Notes: generated by a model not told the origin, from the letters alone. A stretch of DNA of 64,000 nt from CAWFKW01 sp963816535 (GCA_963816535.1 CAWFKW010000006.1:310001-374000); one strand, 5' to 3'. Shown: positions 38,613 through 46,663, counted from the first letter of the stretch. Translations and numbers: made by a program.

Positions 38613-38702
38613 CGGAGAGGGAGGGATTCGAACCCTCGATAGCCCTTAACAGACTATGTCGGTTTAGCAAACCGGTGGTTTCAGCCACTCACCCACCTCT
38701 CC
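38613..38702 (-). tRNA. tRNA-Ser(GCU)
   Basis: The complete 90-nt cloverleaf reads on the minus strand: acceptor GGAGAGG/CCTCTCC with discriminator G, anticodon loop TTTGCTAAA (anticodon GCT), a long type II variable arm and T-loop GGTTCGAATCC. It encodes no CCA. Its 5' half (38660-38702) is repeated at 47241-47283, so it is the attachment site of the adjoining island and was rebuilt by integration. Confidence 0.95.
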
Positions 38703-38703
38703 G
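38660..38703. repeat. Island end repeat (attL), 44 bp, 5' half of tRNA-Ser
   Basis: An identical 44-bp direct copy lies at 47241-47284. The repeat spans the anticodon loop to the 5' end of the tRNA, so the recombination core is in the anticodon arm. Confidence 0.9.
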
Positions 38704-38789
38704 GTGGTTAAAAGCTCAAACAAAACACTTGTAAAGAGCAAATATAGCGAAAAGGCAGGATATAAAAAACGGACAAAATCAGAATCCAG

Positions 38790-38830
38790 AGTACCCAAAT
38801 AGTACCTAACAGTACCCAAAATAGTGCCCA
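38790..38830 (+). repeat. Four tandem AGTACCC-type repeats before the integrase
   Basis: AGTACCC/AGTACCT/AGTACCC/AGTGCCC begin at 38790, 38800, 38811 and 38823, spaced 10-12 bp (one DNA turn). They lie between attL and the integrase, the place for recombinase arm, Xis or repressor binding sites. Confidence 0.55.
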
Positions 38831-38867
38831 AAATCTTTTTAAGTGAGTTCTGGAAAGGGGTTCAACT

Positions 38868-39908
38868 ATGTTTCTCTCAAAACAACACAAAGGGACTTAC
38901 TACCTGTTCTACAATGATGAAATTACAGGCAAAAGGAAAAAAATCTCAACCAAAACAAAAAAGAAACCGGAAGCATATAATTTTCTAAATTCATTCAAAG
39001 CAGGTTTAACGCCTAAGAAAAACCCTGTAATCTATTTGGAAGGTCTAAAAGATGAAGTGCTTAAATACACACAAACTAACCTGTCCCCCGCTACACACTG
39101 CCTTTATATAACTGCTTTTAAAAACCTGTTAAGTTTCTTAGGTAATAAGCCTATTAAGTTAATTACTACAAAGGAACTGGATAACTATAAAAACAAGCGG
39201 GCTAATGAGATAAGAAAAGCTACCGTCAATATTGAGCTATGCTGTATCAAAGCTATTTTCAATCTTGCTTTAAAATGGGACTTTATAAACAGTAACCCCG
39301 CTAAAGAAGTTAAGAAATTCAAAATTGAGGAACGGGAAATATTAAGTTTCTCGGATACGGAGCTTAAAATATTGTTTGACGCTATTCCCGAAGGCAACAT
39401 CAGGAATATTGTTCTTTTTGCCCTAAACACAGGTTGCAGGATTAACGAAATTCTAAACGTACAGATAAAGGATATTAACCTAAAAGAAAAAGTCCTTACC
39501 ATAATGAATAAGGACGATTTTAGAACTAAGTCGGGCAGAATAAGACAGATACCGGTTTCGGACGCCTTAGAAACGCTGTTAAGGGGGTTATTAGGGCAGG
39601 AAACTAATGTATTTGAATTAAACGACCCTGAAACATATTTGTTCGTTAATAGCAAGCGCTGTAAGTATGATAAAAATTTCATTTCAAAAAAGTTCAAGGA
39701 ATATCTTCGCATGGCGGGTTTACCGGAAAAGTTTCATTTTCACTGCCTTAGGCATACATATATAACCAACCTTGTTAAAGCAGGGGCGAATATCAACTAT
39801 ATTAAACAGATAGCGGGGCACGCTGACCTGAAAACAACGGAAAATTATATTCATATAGGAATTGAGGATTTGCGAAATGCAGTTAATAAAGTGAATGTAA
39901 ATTATTAG
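38868..39908 (+). CDS. Tyrosine recombinase / integrase of the tRNA-Ser island
   Basis: 346 residues. About 1-50 is a basic arm-binding-like domain ('HKGTYYLFYNDEITGKRKK'), about 60-150 the SAM-like core-binding domain, then the catalytic domain with Arg in 'NTGCRINEILNVQ', His-Cys-x-x-Arg in 'FHCLRHTYITNL', His in 'IAGHADLKTTENY' and the Tyr nucleophile there. All catalytic residues are present. Ribosome site AAAGGGG. It lies 165 bp from attL and points into the island, so it is the most likely integrase. A shorter paralogue lies at 44502. Confidence 0.92.
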   Translation: MFLSKQHKGTYYLFYNDEITGKRKKISTKTKKKPEAYNFLNSFKAGLTPKKNPVIYLEGLKDEVLKYTQTNLSPATHCLYITAFKNLLSFLGNKPIKLITTKELDNYKNKRANEIRKATVNIELCCIKAIFNLALKWDFINSNPAKEVKKFKIEEREILSFSDTELKILFDAIPEGNIRNIVLFALNTGCRINEILNVQIKDINLKEKVLTIMNKDDFRTKSGRIRQIPVSDALETLLRGLLGQETNVFELNDPETYLFVNSKRCKYDKNFISKKFKEYLRMAGLPEKFHFHCLRHTYITNLVKAGANINYIKQIAGHADLKTTENYIHIGIEDLRNAVNKVNVNY

Positions 39909-39991
39909 AAAATAACGTTATATTTTATAGAATTTAATTCAAAGAATGGCGTAAAAACATAATAAAAATATAATCAGCGTTTCTTATCTCA

Positions 39992-40098
39992 TAGCTTAAA
40001 CTCGCAAGTTTAAAATTTTACACGAAGATAAGGAGACGCTCACGCATTCCAGCGTGGGCTCTCTTATTCGTGTAAGGGTTTCTTGCGAGACCTAAGCT
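39992..40098. other. Giant nested hairpin
   Basis: Outer stem: AGCTTA + CTCGCAAG (39992-40007) pairs with CTTGCGAG + TAAGCT (40082-40098). Inner stem: ACACGAA... (40020-) to ...TTCGTGT (40066-40072), with CACGC/GCGTG at its tip. Together 107 bp of DNA can form one cruciform or RNA structure. It lies just after the integrase and before the first small gene. It could be a recombination site, a folded leader RNA or a regulatory element. Confidence 0.6.
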
Positions 40099-40110
40099 GC
40101 GGTAAGATGT

Positions 40111-40156
40111 AGTTTCACGCTGGTTTTTTTATTTAGCAGCAAACACAAAACAAAAC
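40111..40156 (+). repeat. Leader repeat, copy 1
   Basis: TTTCACGCTGG + T-run, then AAACACAAAACA. Repeated at 40641-40680 before the next gene. Shorter AAAACAAAACA motifs also occur at about 41862 and 42079, before other cargo genes. Confidence 0.55.
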
Positions 40157-40233
40157 ACTGACTATGAAAGAGATGTCGATTAGAACGCATCGATAATATT
40201 TTCAAGTCAACTCTTGAATATTTAATTAATCAA

Positions 40234-40404
40234 ATGGGTAAATATAACGAACATAAATTTTTATCAAAGAGGTACATTTGGGATGCGCAAGAGGGAAATG
40301 TAATATATGAACAATTAGGTAATTTGGGATATTATTGTATTAATATTTTCCTCACGTCAAGCTCAATAAATAACCAAGTAAAAGATTATCACTCAAAACA
40401 TTAA
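40234..40404 (+). CDS. Possible small ORF, 56 aa
   Basis: An open frame from ATG 40234 ('MGKYNEHKFLSKRYIWDAQE') to 40404, in the gap between the hairpin and the first microprotein. No ribosome site, no family and no membrane segment are visible. It is listed because the gap is otherwise empty and the composition resembles protein. It could be noise. Confidence 0.2.
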   Translation: MGKYNEHKFLSKRYIWDAQEGNVIYEQLGNLGYYCINIFLTSSSINNQVKDYHSKH

Positions 40405-40469
40405 TAACAGTACATAAATTAATTAAATCTCAAACCTATTCTTAATGCCTAAATTAACTGGAGGCTAAA

Positions 40470-40619
40470 ATGAAAAAAATGTTAATATTTTTATCTTTAT
40501 TATTAGCGTTGCATATAATACAAATGCTGGAGCATAAATTTTGTCACGTTGTGGCTATAGACAGAATGTTGTATAAGCCGTTTCCGCTATGTCCATACTT
40601 TTATGCCCATTTTACTTAA
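40470..40619 (+). CDS. Membrane microprotein A, 49 aa
   Basis: 49 residues: a short basic start, one hydrophobic helix ('MLIFLSLLLALHII'), then a His/Cys-rich part ('EHKFCHVVAI') and a conserved tail 'PLCPYFYAHFT'. A second copy lies at 41912-42061; 12 codons differ, 8 of them silently and the other 4 conservatively, which is strong evidence of coding under selection. The two copies also share the upstream string TGGA[GC]GCTAAA. No family is recognised. It is too short for routine gene finders. Probably inserted in or attached to the inner membrane; role unknown. Confidence 0.78.
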   Translation: MKKMLIFLSLLLALHIIQMLEHKFCHVVAIDRMLYKPFPLCPYFYAHFT

Positions 40620-40640
40620 CAGTTAACGGCATTAGGTTGT

Positions 40641-40680
40641 TGTTTCACGCTGGTTTTTTTATTGACCTAAACACAAAACA
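40641..40680 (+). repeat. Leader repeat, copy 2
   Basis: Shares TTTCACGCTGG, the following T-run and AAACACAAAACA with 40111-40156. It sits directly upstream of the gene at 40690, as in a repeated expression leader. Confidence 0.55.
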
Positions 40681-40689
40681 TTTACTTAG

Positions 40690-41073
40690 ATGAACAATAC
40701 TGAAATAGAATTCTTTGAAGCAGAAGTCCAATCTCTCAGAGCCAATGGCTATACAATACATGTGAAAAACACTACGTCAGCAGTTCTCGTAAAGAAAGAA
40801 AAGATTAATTATTTAATAGCATTCGCTCTCGCCGCAATTGAAGCCTTATTTTTTGTAATGCTTTGCAGAACATCAGTTAACACAACGAACCTCATTATTC
40901 TATTCGGAATTACCTGTGTAGTGTACTATCTTGTGCGAAAGGAACACTATTTGTTTATTAAATTGAATTCTATTGGACAATTAGAGAAGAAAAAATACAA
41001 ATCCGTGAAGCCCGGCGAATTGCTAAATCTCTTTGACTTGTTTCAACAAGATGCCTTCTCAAATGATTATTAA
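40690..41073 (+). CDS. Hypothetical membrane protein, 127 aa
   Basis: A soluble N-terminal part ('NTEIEFFEAEVQSLRANGY') precedes two membrane helices ('YLIAFALAAIEALFFVML' and 'TNLIILFGITCVVYYLV') and a charged C-terminus. No family recognised. It lies immediately after the second leader repeat and starts about 10 bases beyond it, so its expression is probably tied to that leader. No clear ribosome site. Island cargo of unknown function. Confidence 0.5.
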   Translation: MNNTEIEFFEAEVQSLRANGYTIHVKNTTSAVLVKKEKINYLIAFALAAIEALFFVMLCRTSVNTTNLIILFGITCVVYYLVRKEHYLFIKLNSIGQLEKKKYKSVKPGELLNLFDLFQQDAFSNDY

Positions 41074-41138
41074 CGGCTTTATTGAACCTTGAAAATGATA
41101 ACACAGTTTTTGAACAATAAGCACTAATTCGCAATTCT

Positions 41139-41852
41139 ATGAGTTTGAAATGTCCTAAATGCGGTCTGTTTAATCCCGACAATGCTCTTAGGTGCGATTG
41201 TGGTCATTCCTTTGTTAAAAAGCCTGAGACGAGCGTCCCGTCCGAAAACGAATTTGAATCTACAAATCGGCATGACTTTCTCAGAAAGCAAGTACTGAGC
41301 GGGAAAACAACTGCCGAAGCACTACAACTATGGAAGGAACGACAACTAGTACCCGTGTCAACTGAGAAGGTAAGAGAAGCAGAAGCGGGTAACGACCCAA
41401 TAAAACCAGTGGAAGAAAAACCCGTTACCCAAGATGATGCAACCGTCAATCAAAAAAGTACAAAAAAGATTGCTTTTGTTAAACGAAAAATTGTAATTTT
41501 TTCCTTAGTGATTGTTTCAATTGTTGTATTAGTCCTCATTGCTAAAGGCTATTTCTTTTCAACCGCAGAAGACTTCAATTCCACTTACATAATAAAAGTC
41601 TTCCCTTCAATTAAAGATGACCCTTATGATATTCAATATGAAATTAAAAGGAAAGATGGAACAATAATAATAAAGGATTTGAAAAGTCAAGAGGGTTATA
41701 ATGATTACGAGGCTAATGGTAAAAAGCTGTCTGTAACAATCAGTCAAAGGTACAATGACCAAAACATAAAACTTGAAATATGGGAAAAGTTAAGTCTAAA
41801 GTTAAATGACGAATTGAAAGGAACGGGGAAACTAACGCTAAAGACTGAATGA
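41139..41852 (+). CDS. Zinc-ribbon membrane protein
   Basis: 237 residues. The N-terminus 'SLKCPKCGLFNPDNALRCDC' is a Cys4 zinc ribbon (CxxC...CxC). Residues about 40-110 are a charged linker, followed by one membrane helix ('IVIFSLVIVSIVVLVLI') and an extracytoplasmic C-terminal domain of about 85 residues ('FNSTYIIKVFPSIKDDPY'). The layout resembles zinc-ribbon membrane sensor proteins. No specific family or partner; 65 bp downstream of the preceding membrane-protein gene. Confidence 0.6.
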   Translation: MSLKCPKCGLFNPDNALRCDCGHSFVKKPETSVPSENEFESTNRHDFLRKQVLSGKTTAEALQLWKERQLVPVSTEKVREAEAGNDPIKPVEEKPVTQDDATVNQKSTKKIAFVKRKIVIFSLVIVSIVVLVLIAKGYFFSTAEDFNSTYIIKVFPSIKDDPYDIQYEIKRKDGTIIIKDLKSQEGYNDYEANGKKLSVTISQRYNDQNIKLEIWEKLSLKLNDELKGTGKLTLKTE

Positions 41853-41911
41853 TGATACCGCAAAACAAAACATTTTTGGCATATTTATAGCTAAATAAAC
41901 TGGACGCTAAA

Positions 41912-42061
41912 ATGAAAAAAATGCTGATATTTTTATCTTTATTATTAGCTCTGCATATAATACACGTGCTGGAGCACAAATTTTGTCACGTTGTGGCTAT
42001 AGATAAAATGTTATATAAGCCGTTGCCGCTATGTCCCTACTTTTATGCTCATTTTACTTAA
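41912..42061 (+). CDS. Membrane microprotein B, 49 aa, paralogue of 40470-40619
   Basis: The same length and layout as its paralogue: hydrophobic helix 'MLIFLSLLLALHII', His/Cys-rich 'EHKFCHVVAI' and tail 'PLCPYFYAHFT'. Amino-acid changes (Q18H, M19V, R32K, F38L) are conservative, and most base changes are silent. An identical GCTAAA(A) string precedes the ATG. It lies just before the gene at 42096. The duplicated unit (leader plus microprotein) supports a real, selected function, unknown at present. Confidence 0.78.
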   Translation: MKKMLIFLSLLLALHIIHVLEHKFCHVVAIDKMLYKPLPLCPYFYAHFT

Positions 42062-42095
42062 CAGTGCTATGATACTCAAAACAAAACATATAAAA

Positions 42096-42839
42096 ATGAA
42101 AGCATTATTACCCGTCTCAATATTATTCATTTCCTTACTTTCATTTATTTGCTCGACTAATACAGAAATAGAGCAGAACAAAAATATAAATGCGGTCAAA
42201 GGTATACGTTTATACTATGATACTTTACATCTGAATCCTATAAACAAAGAATTTTACTTCCCCACAAATTTATATACTCATGATTCAATTTATTTATCGG
42301 ATAGGTCTGACACAATTACCTTTAAGAGTTATTTGAAACCCAATAATGACCATTGGCAACGAATGAATGAATGGTATTCCGAAGCGCTGAGGGCATTAAA
42401 AGAACCAAAAATATATAATTTGGATACAACGCTAGAAATTTATCGCTTTACTTGGCTAAGAACCTTTCATAAACCCGTAGCTATAAGAATTGAAAACAAT
42501 AATAATAAATACAAACTGTTTTTGAAAATAAGTGACGGGGCAGGCGGGTATTCACCGGGTAAACTAATTGTGAATGAAAATAAAATTCTAACATATGATG
42601 AATGGAATATTTTTAAAGATATGCTAAGTAAAATAAATTTTTGGCAACTCGTTCCAGAAACCCTCGAAAACATGGGTAATGATGGTGCAGGGTGGATTTT
42701 AGAAGGCAAAACAAAAGATAAGTATAATTTTATGACAATATGGAATCCAAACGAAAAACATCATCAAGATTTTCGTGAGTGCTGTGAATATTTAATAAAT
42801 TTAAGCAAACTCAAAATAAAGAAATCTGAATTATATTAA
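42096..42839 (+). CDS. Exported hypothetical protein, 247 aa
   Basis: The start at ATG 42096 is chosen because an N-terminal signal peptide begins there ('LLPVSILFISLLSFICSTNT'); the Cys at the end suggests a possible lipoprotein, though the lipobox is not typical. The mature part is hydrophilic and beta-rich, with 'VAIRIENNNNKYKLFLKISD' and 'GNDGAGWILEGKTKDKYNF'. No family recognised. It may be co-transcribed with the exported protein 24 bp downstream. Confidence 0.5.
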   Translation: MKALLPVSILFISLLSFICSTNTEIEQNKNINAVKGIRLYYDTLHLNPINKEFYFPTNLYTHDSIYLSDRSDTITFKSYLKPNNDHWQRMNEWYSEALRALKEPKIYNLDTTLEIYRFTWLRTFHKPVAIRIENNNNKYKLFLKISDGAGGYSPGKLIVNENKILTYDEWNIFKDMLSKINFWQLVPETLENMGNDGAGWILEGKTKDKYNFMTIWNPNEKHHQDFRECCEYLINLSKLKIKKSELY

Positions 42840-42863
42840 GGCAATAAAAACTTTGAGAGAAAA

Positions 42864-43709
42864 ATGAAAACAATATATTTATTTCCTGTTCTAATTATCT
42901 GTTTGTTGATAAATTTTAATACCAGCGTATCTCAAAATAATCAGGGCAGCGACAAAAAATCCGCTTCTGGTATAAAGTCTACAACAACATTCTTAATACT
43001 TTACGATAATGGTAAGCCTACGGGGGATTCCTTAATAAATTATTATATTGAATATGACAAAGAAGGAAATATATTGCAGGATTCCGATTATTATAAAGGG
43101 CATTTATTTGCAAAATATTTTTATAAGTACGGTAAAAATGGTTTTATAAAAGCCGAAACGTTTGAATATTATAACGAAAAAACGGGGCAAGTTAATGACG
43201 TCATAAAGACAAATTACAACAATGATGGGAAGAAGCTGGAAACAATCCATTACACTTTTATATTAGGGGATACTCTTTTAGATAGAAGTATTTATAAATA
43301 TGACACAAAAAATGACTGTGAACTTAGCGTAAACGTCACTGATAACGATTCAATTGTTAGCAAGACGTGTTTTAAATATGATAAAAATGGTAACGCTATT
43401 AAAGAAACCCATACAAACTCAAATGGTGTAGTAAATCTAACTTATAGCAGATTGTTTAATGACTCCGGTAATTTGATACAGGAAATATCGACTAACACAG
43501 ATAAAGATTTTGAGTATAAAATTATTTGCAAATACAATGATTCTAATATAAAAACCGAGCAAATCAGATACGACGGCAACGGGAATTTACAAAGCAGTAC
43601 AAAATTTACAAAATACGATTCAAATGGAAATCTTTTGGAAAGTATTACATACAATAGCAATGATAATATACTTTCAGTTTACCGCAACCAATTTCAATAT
43701 TTTAAATAG
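42864..43709 (+). CDS. Exported YD-like repeat protein
   Basis: 281 residues with a signal peptide ('LFPVLIICLLINFNTSVSQ'). The mature part has about ten strands built on 'KYDKNGN...E' units ('YDKEGNILQ', 'YGKNGFIKAE', 'YDKNGNAIKE', 'YDSNGNLLES'), as in YD/RHS-type or similar repeat proteins. It is too short for an RHS toxin core, and no toxin domain is present. It lies 24 bp after the preceding exported-protein gene, and a terminator follows. Confidence 0.6.
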   Translation: MKTIYLFPVLIICLLINFNTSVSQNNQGSDKKSASGIKSTTTFLILYDNGKPTGDSLINYYIEYDKEGNILQDSDYYKGHLFAKYFYKYGKNGFIKAETFEYYNEKTGQVNDVIKTNYNNDGKKLETIHYTFILGDTLLDRSIYKYDTKNDCELSVNVTDNDSIVSKTCFKYDKNGNAIKETHTNSNGVVNLTYSRLFNDSGNLIQEISTNTDKDFEYKIICKYNDSNIKTEQIRYDGNGNLQSSTKFTKYDSNGNLLESITYNSNDNILSVYRNQFQYFK

Positions 43710-43737
43710 CAACAAACCATGAAATCAACATTAGTTA

Positions 43738-43765
43738 TAAAGCGGATTAAATCCCGCTTTTTTTA
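43738..43765 (+). terminator. Rho-independent terminator
   Basis: AAGCGG pairs with CCGCTT over an 8-9-base loop, followed by a T-run. Confidence 0.65.
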
Positions 43766-43813
43766 TTTCTATACCCCTCTTAAATACTTATATTGGTTAA
43801 CGGGAAGGGAAAA

Positions 43814-44308
43814 ATGAGTAAAAAAGACGCTAAAACCAGTACAGGTGAATTACCACAACGGTTATTTAAAATTGCCATGTCTTATATTGATTCCATGACA
43901 GACGAGGAGCGAAAGGAATTACTTATTAGAAACTATGTTCCTAACGAAACTTATGAACAATGGCAACTTAAAATTAAAGAATCCGAAATACAGTACTTAA
44001 AACAGGATGTTGAATTAGAGAAAGAAAGTTCTCAACGGCTAAAAAATTTATACCTTGAATTGGCTTCAAAAAGCCCGTACGATTTAGCTTGTAAAATTGT
44101 ACGAGTAAATCCCTCAAAGTATAATGACCTGTTAGTACCGCTATATGAATATATTGCCGAAAGGTTCACTTACAAAAAGAAAGACGGCAGTATAAACCGC
44201 TCTCAGGTCGCAAGACATATCAGAAAAATAGCAGGTAATACCAAAAAATCAGAACGAACAGTTCAAGCCGCATTAAGCCGTTACATTAACTCAAAACAGA
44301 AACGCTAA
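43814..44308 (+). CDS. Hypothetical soluble protein, 164 aa
   Basis: The start at ATG 43814 follows GGGAAGGG, so I prefer it to an upstream TTG. The protein is charged and helical, with a coiled-coil-like centre ('IKESEIQYLKQDVELEKESS') and a basic C-terminus ('RSQVARHIRKIAGNTKKSER') that resembles a DNA-binding helix-turn-helix. It lies between the exported genes and the second recombinase. A regulatory role is possible but unproven. Confidence 0.5.
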   Translation: MSKKDAKTSTGELPQRLFKIAMSYIDSMTDEERKELLIRNYVPNETYEQWQLKIKESEIQYLKQDVELEKESSQRLKNLYLELASKSPYDLACKIVRVNPSKYNDLLVPLYEYIAERFTYKKKDGSINRSQVARHIRKIAGNTKKSERTVQAALSRYINSKQKR

Positions 44309-44501
44309 ATTCATGCAATTATTTTTCTCCAACAAATTGTAGTAAAAAGTGTATTTAATTTTGTTCTATGAATGAGAAAATCATAGTTCAAAAATCAGTT
44401 AGGTATTCAACGGCAGCAAGGTTTCTTTTTGATGTGCATTCCCTTTCCCGCACTCAATTGGTTTTCTCCCCTGTTGCCGTTTCTGTTTTCAGAGAAAATC
44501 A

Positions 44502-45416
44502 ATGCCTCGCTCCCAGATAAATAAATCTCCTGTAATATATCTTGAACAACTACAAGCGCAAGTGTTAAAATACACAGCGTCAAATCTTGCTCTAAGCACT
44601 CATCAACTGTACGTTACGGCTTTCAAAAACTTAATTGGTTTCTTAGGCAATGTTCCCGTTACGCTAATTACTTCAAAGCACATTGACGATTTTAAGAGTT
44701 TTCGCTCTGAACAAATATCAAAATCAACTGTAAATATTCAATTATGTTGTATAAAAGCAGCTTTTAACCTTGCTGTTAGATGGAATATGCTTGAAGTCAG
44801 TCCCGCCGAAAACGTTAAGAAGTTCCGAGTAGAGCAAACGGAAATACTGTCATTCCGAGATGATGAATTAAGGGTACTGCTTTCAGAAATTCCAGACGGC
44901 AACTTAAAAAATATTGTTTTATTTGCCATATACACTGGTTGTCGTATAAACGAAATCCTAAACATTCAGCATAAAGACATTGACCTCACAGAAAGAATTT
45001 TATTTATACGCAACAATGCAGAAACGGGATTCAAAACCAAAACAGGGCGCAACCGTCAAATCCCTATTTCAGATAGCTTGTACAACCCCTTACAACGCCT
45101 TTTAAAGCACGATAGCAACGTTTACTGCTTATCTGAACCTGACAGATACCTATTTACCAACCGCAAGGGCTTCAAATTCCAAAAAGACTATATAAGCAAG
45201 CAATTCAAAAATCATTTAAGAGCTTGTAACCTGCCAGAAAAATTTCATTTTCATTGCCTGCGTCACACATTCGTAACAAACCTTATCCGAAACGGGGTCA
45301 ATATTTCTTTCGTTAAGGAGTTAGCGGGGCATTCTAATATTTCAACCACGATGAATTATATACACCTTGTTACGGATGACCTTCGAGACGCTGTAAACAA
45401 GATTAAGTTTGGTTAG
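44502..45416 (+). CDS. Second tyrosine recombinase, lacking the N-terminal arm domain
   Basis: 304 residues, a paralogue of the recombinase at 38868. The SAM-like domain and catalytic residues (Arg in 'YTGCRINEILNIQ', 'FHCLRHTFVTNL', His in 'LAGHSNISTTMNY' with Tyr) are conserved, but the first 45-50 residues, the arm-binding region, are missing, and the start ('PRSQINKSPVIYLEQLQ') aligns with residue 53 or so of the paralogue. A 50-codon frame (44368-44520) overlaps the start but is not convincing. It may be specialised, for example for excision, or may be a duplication. It has 8 bp to the next gene, so the two are probably co-transcribed. Confidence 0.88.
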   Translation: MPRSQINKSPVIYLEQLQAQVLKYTASNLALSTHQLYVTAFKNLIGFLGNVPVTLITSKHIDDFKSFRSEQISKSTVNIQLCCIKAAFNLAVRWNMLEVSPAENVKKFRVEQTEILSFRDDELRVLLSEIPDGNLKNIVLFAIYTGCRINEILNIQHKDIDLTERILFIRNNAETGFKTKTGRNRQIPISDSLYNPLQRLLKHDSNVYCLSEPDRYLFTNRKGFKFQKDYISKQFKNHLRACNLPEKFHFHCLRHTFVTNLIRNGVNISFVKELAGHSNISTTMNYIHLVTDDLRDAVNKIKFG

Positions 45417-45424
45417 GCTTGAAT

Positions 45425-46663
45425 ATGAAAGTTTACATCCCCTCCACTTTGCCAATAGCCCTGTTTCCTGAAAAGCATAAGGACAAGTATTTCTATTTCC
45501 TTCACAAAATTTATGAGGAAAGAGTATTTAATAAGGAATATGAATATAACTCTTACGTTAACCTGAATGCTTCAATTATGAGATATATTATAGGTCGAGG
45601 AAGCTTTGAACCTGTTAGAAGTGCCTTAATCGCTAAAGGTATTATTGAAACTGATAACTGGTATGTTGTAGGTAAGAAGTCCAAAGGTTACAGGTTAACT
45701 TTTCAATATAGCGGTGTTAAACATCAGCAGTTAGAGATAACGGATAGTAATATTATTAACAGGGTAAGCGTATTTAAGCAAAGGCAGGAATACAACATTC
45801 CGCTGGGAATAGAATATCAAAAACTCCATGAATGGCTTAATTTATTTTCTATTGACTATGAAAAAGCTATCCAGTTCATTAATTCAAACTACGCCGCCGA
45901 CACTCACAAATGGATATGTAATACCATTTCTGTAGATAAAATTAAGGAAAAGGACATCTTTTTTGTTGCCGATAGTTCAGCAGGACGGGTTCATACTAAT
46001 ATAACCAATCTTTCAAGAGAGTTGAGGCGGTTTCTGCTATTTGATAATAAGCCTCTTGTCAATATTGACCTTGCAAACTCCCAACCGTTTTTGTTTAATA
46101 TCTTAATCAAAAAATATGTTGACGGCGGCAACGTTTCTTTTTCTAACAATCTTCCCAATTCTCAATCACATCTTCTACCTTATGATGGCTACTATGATGG
46201 AAAAGTTAATAATGACATTGATTTATATTTACAACTAACAAGCGACGGCAAGTTTTATGAGTATTTAATGCAACAAATGAATTACAACGGCGATAGGAAC
46301 ATGTTTAAAAAAGAGTTTTTCGGTAAGGTTTTTTACTCTAAAAATAGCTCTAATTATGTTTTCAGGGAACGGAAAGAGTTTAAACGGCTATTCCCTACAG
46401 TTTCTAACATTATTGATTACCTCAAAAAGGATGACTATAGGGCGCTGCCCGTCATGTTACAACGTGCAGAACGTAAGATTATCATTAATAAAATTGTCAG
46501 GAGAATTGTCATTGAGCGTCCCGAACTCCCTATTAGCACTATTCATGATAGCATTCTGACAACCAAAGGGAATGAAAACTATGTTAGCGATGTAATAAGG
46601 GAGGAATTTTCTAAAGAAATTAATTTGATACCGTCCATTAAGACCGAAATATATGGTTCTTAA
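45425..46663 (+). CDS. Compact family-A-polymerase-like protein (putative replication polymerase)
   Basis: 412 residues. An N-terminal part (about 45-95) looks winged-helix-like. The C-terminal 225 residues have the ordered motifs of the Pol I/T7 RNAP superfamily: 'GRVHTNITNLSREL' (188-200), motif A 'VNIDLANSQPF' (Asp 215), motif B R291-x3-K295-x3-F299-G300-x2-F303 (spacing as in the Pol I O-helix), and motif C 'TIHDSIL' (His 374, Asp 375). No exonuclease domain is present. The start is ATG 45425 rather than TTG 45419. Replication of the excised island is a reasonable role. DNA or RNA synthesis cannot be told apart from sequence. Confidence 0.65.
   Translation: MKVYIPSTLPIALFPEKHKDKYFYFLHKIYEERVFNKEYEYNSYVNLNASIMRYIIGRGSFEPVRSALIAKGIIETDNWYVVGKKSKGYRLTFQYSGVKHQQLEITDSNIINRVSVFKQRQEYNIPLGIEYQKLHEWLNLFSIDYEKAIQFINSNYAADTHKWICNTISVDKIKEKDIFFVADSSAGRVHTNITNLSRELRRFLLFDNKPLVNIDLANSQPFLFNILIKKYVDGGNVSFSNNLPNSQSHLLPYDGYYDGKVNNDIDLYLQLTSDGKFYEYLMQQMNYNGDRNMFKKEFFGKVFYSKNSSNYVFRERKEFKRLFPTVSNIIDYLKKDDYRALPVMLQRAERKIIINKIVRRIVIERPELPISTIHDSILTTKGNENYVSDVIREEFSKEINLIPSIKTEIYGS

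Noticed and set aside
44368..44520. A 50-codon gene before the second recombinase
   Set aside because: It has no ribosome site or recognised family and overlaps the recombinase start; kept only as a note in that gene's entry.
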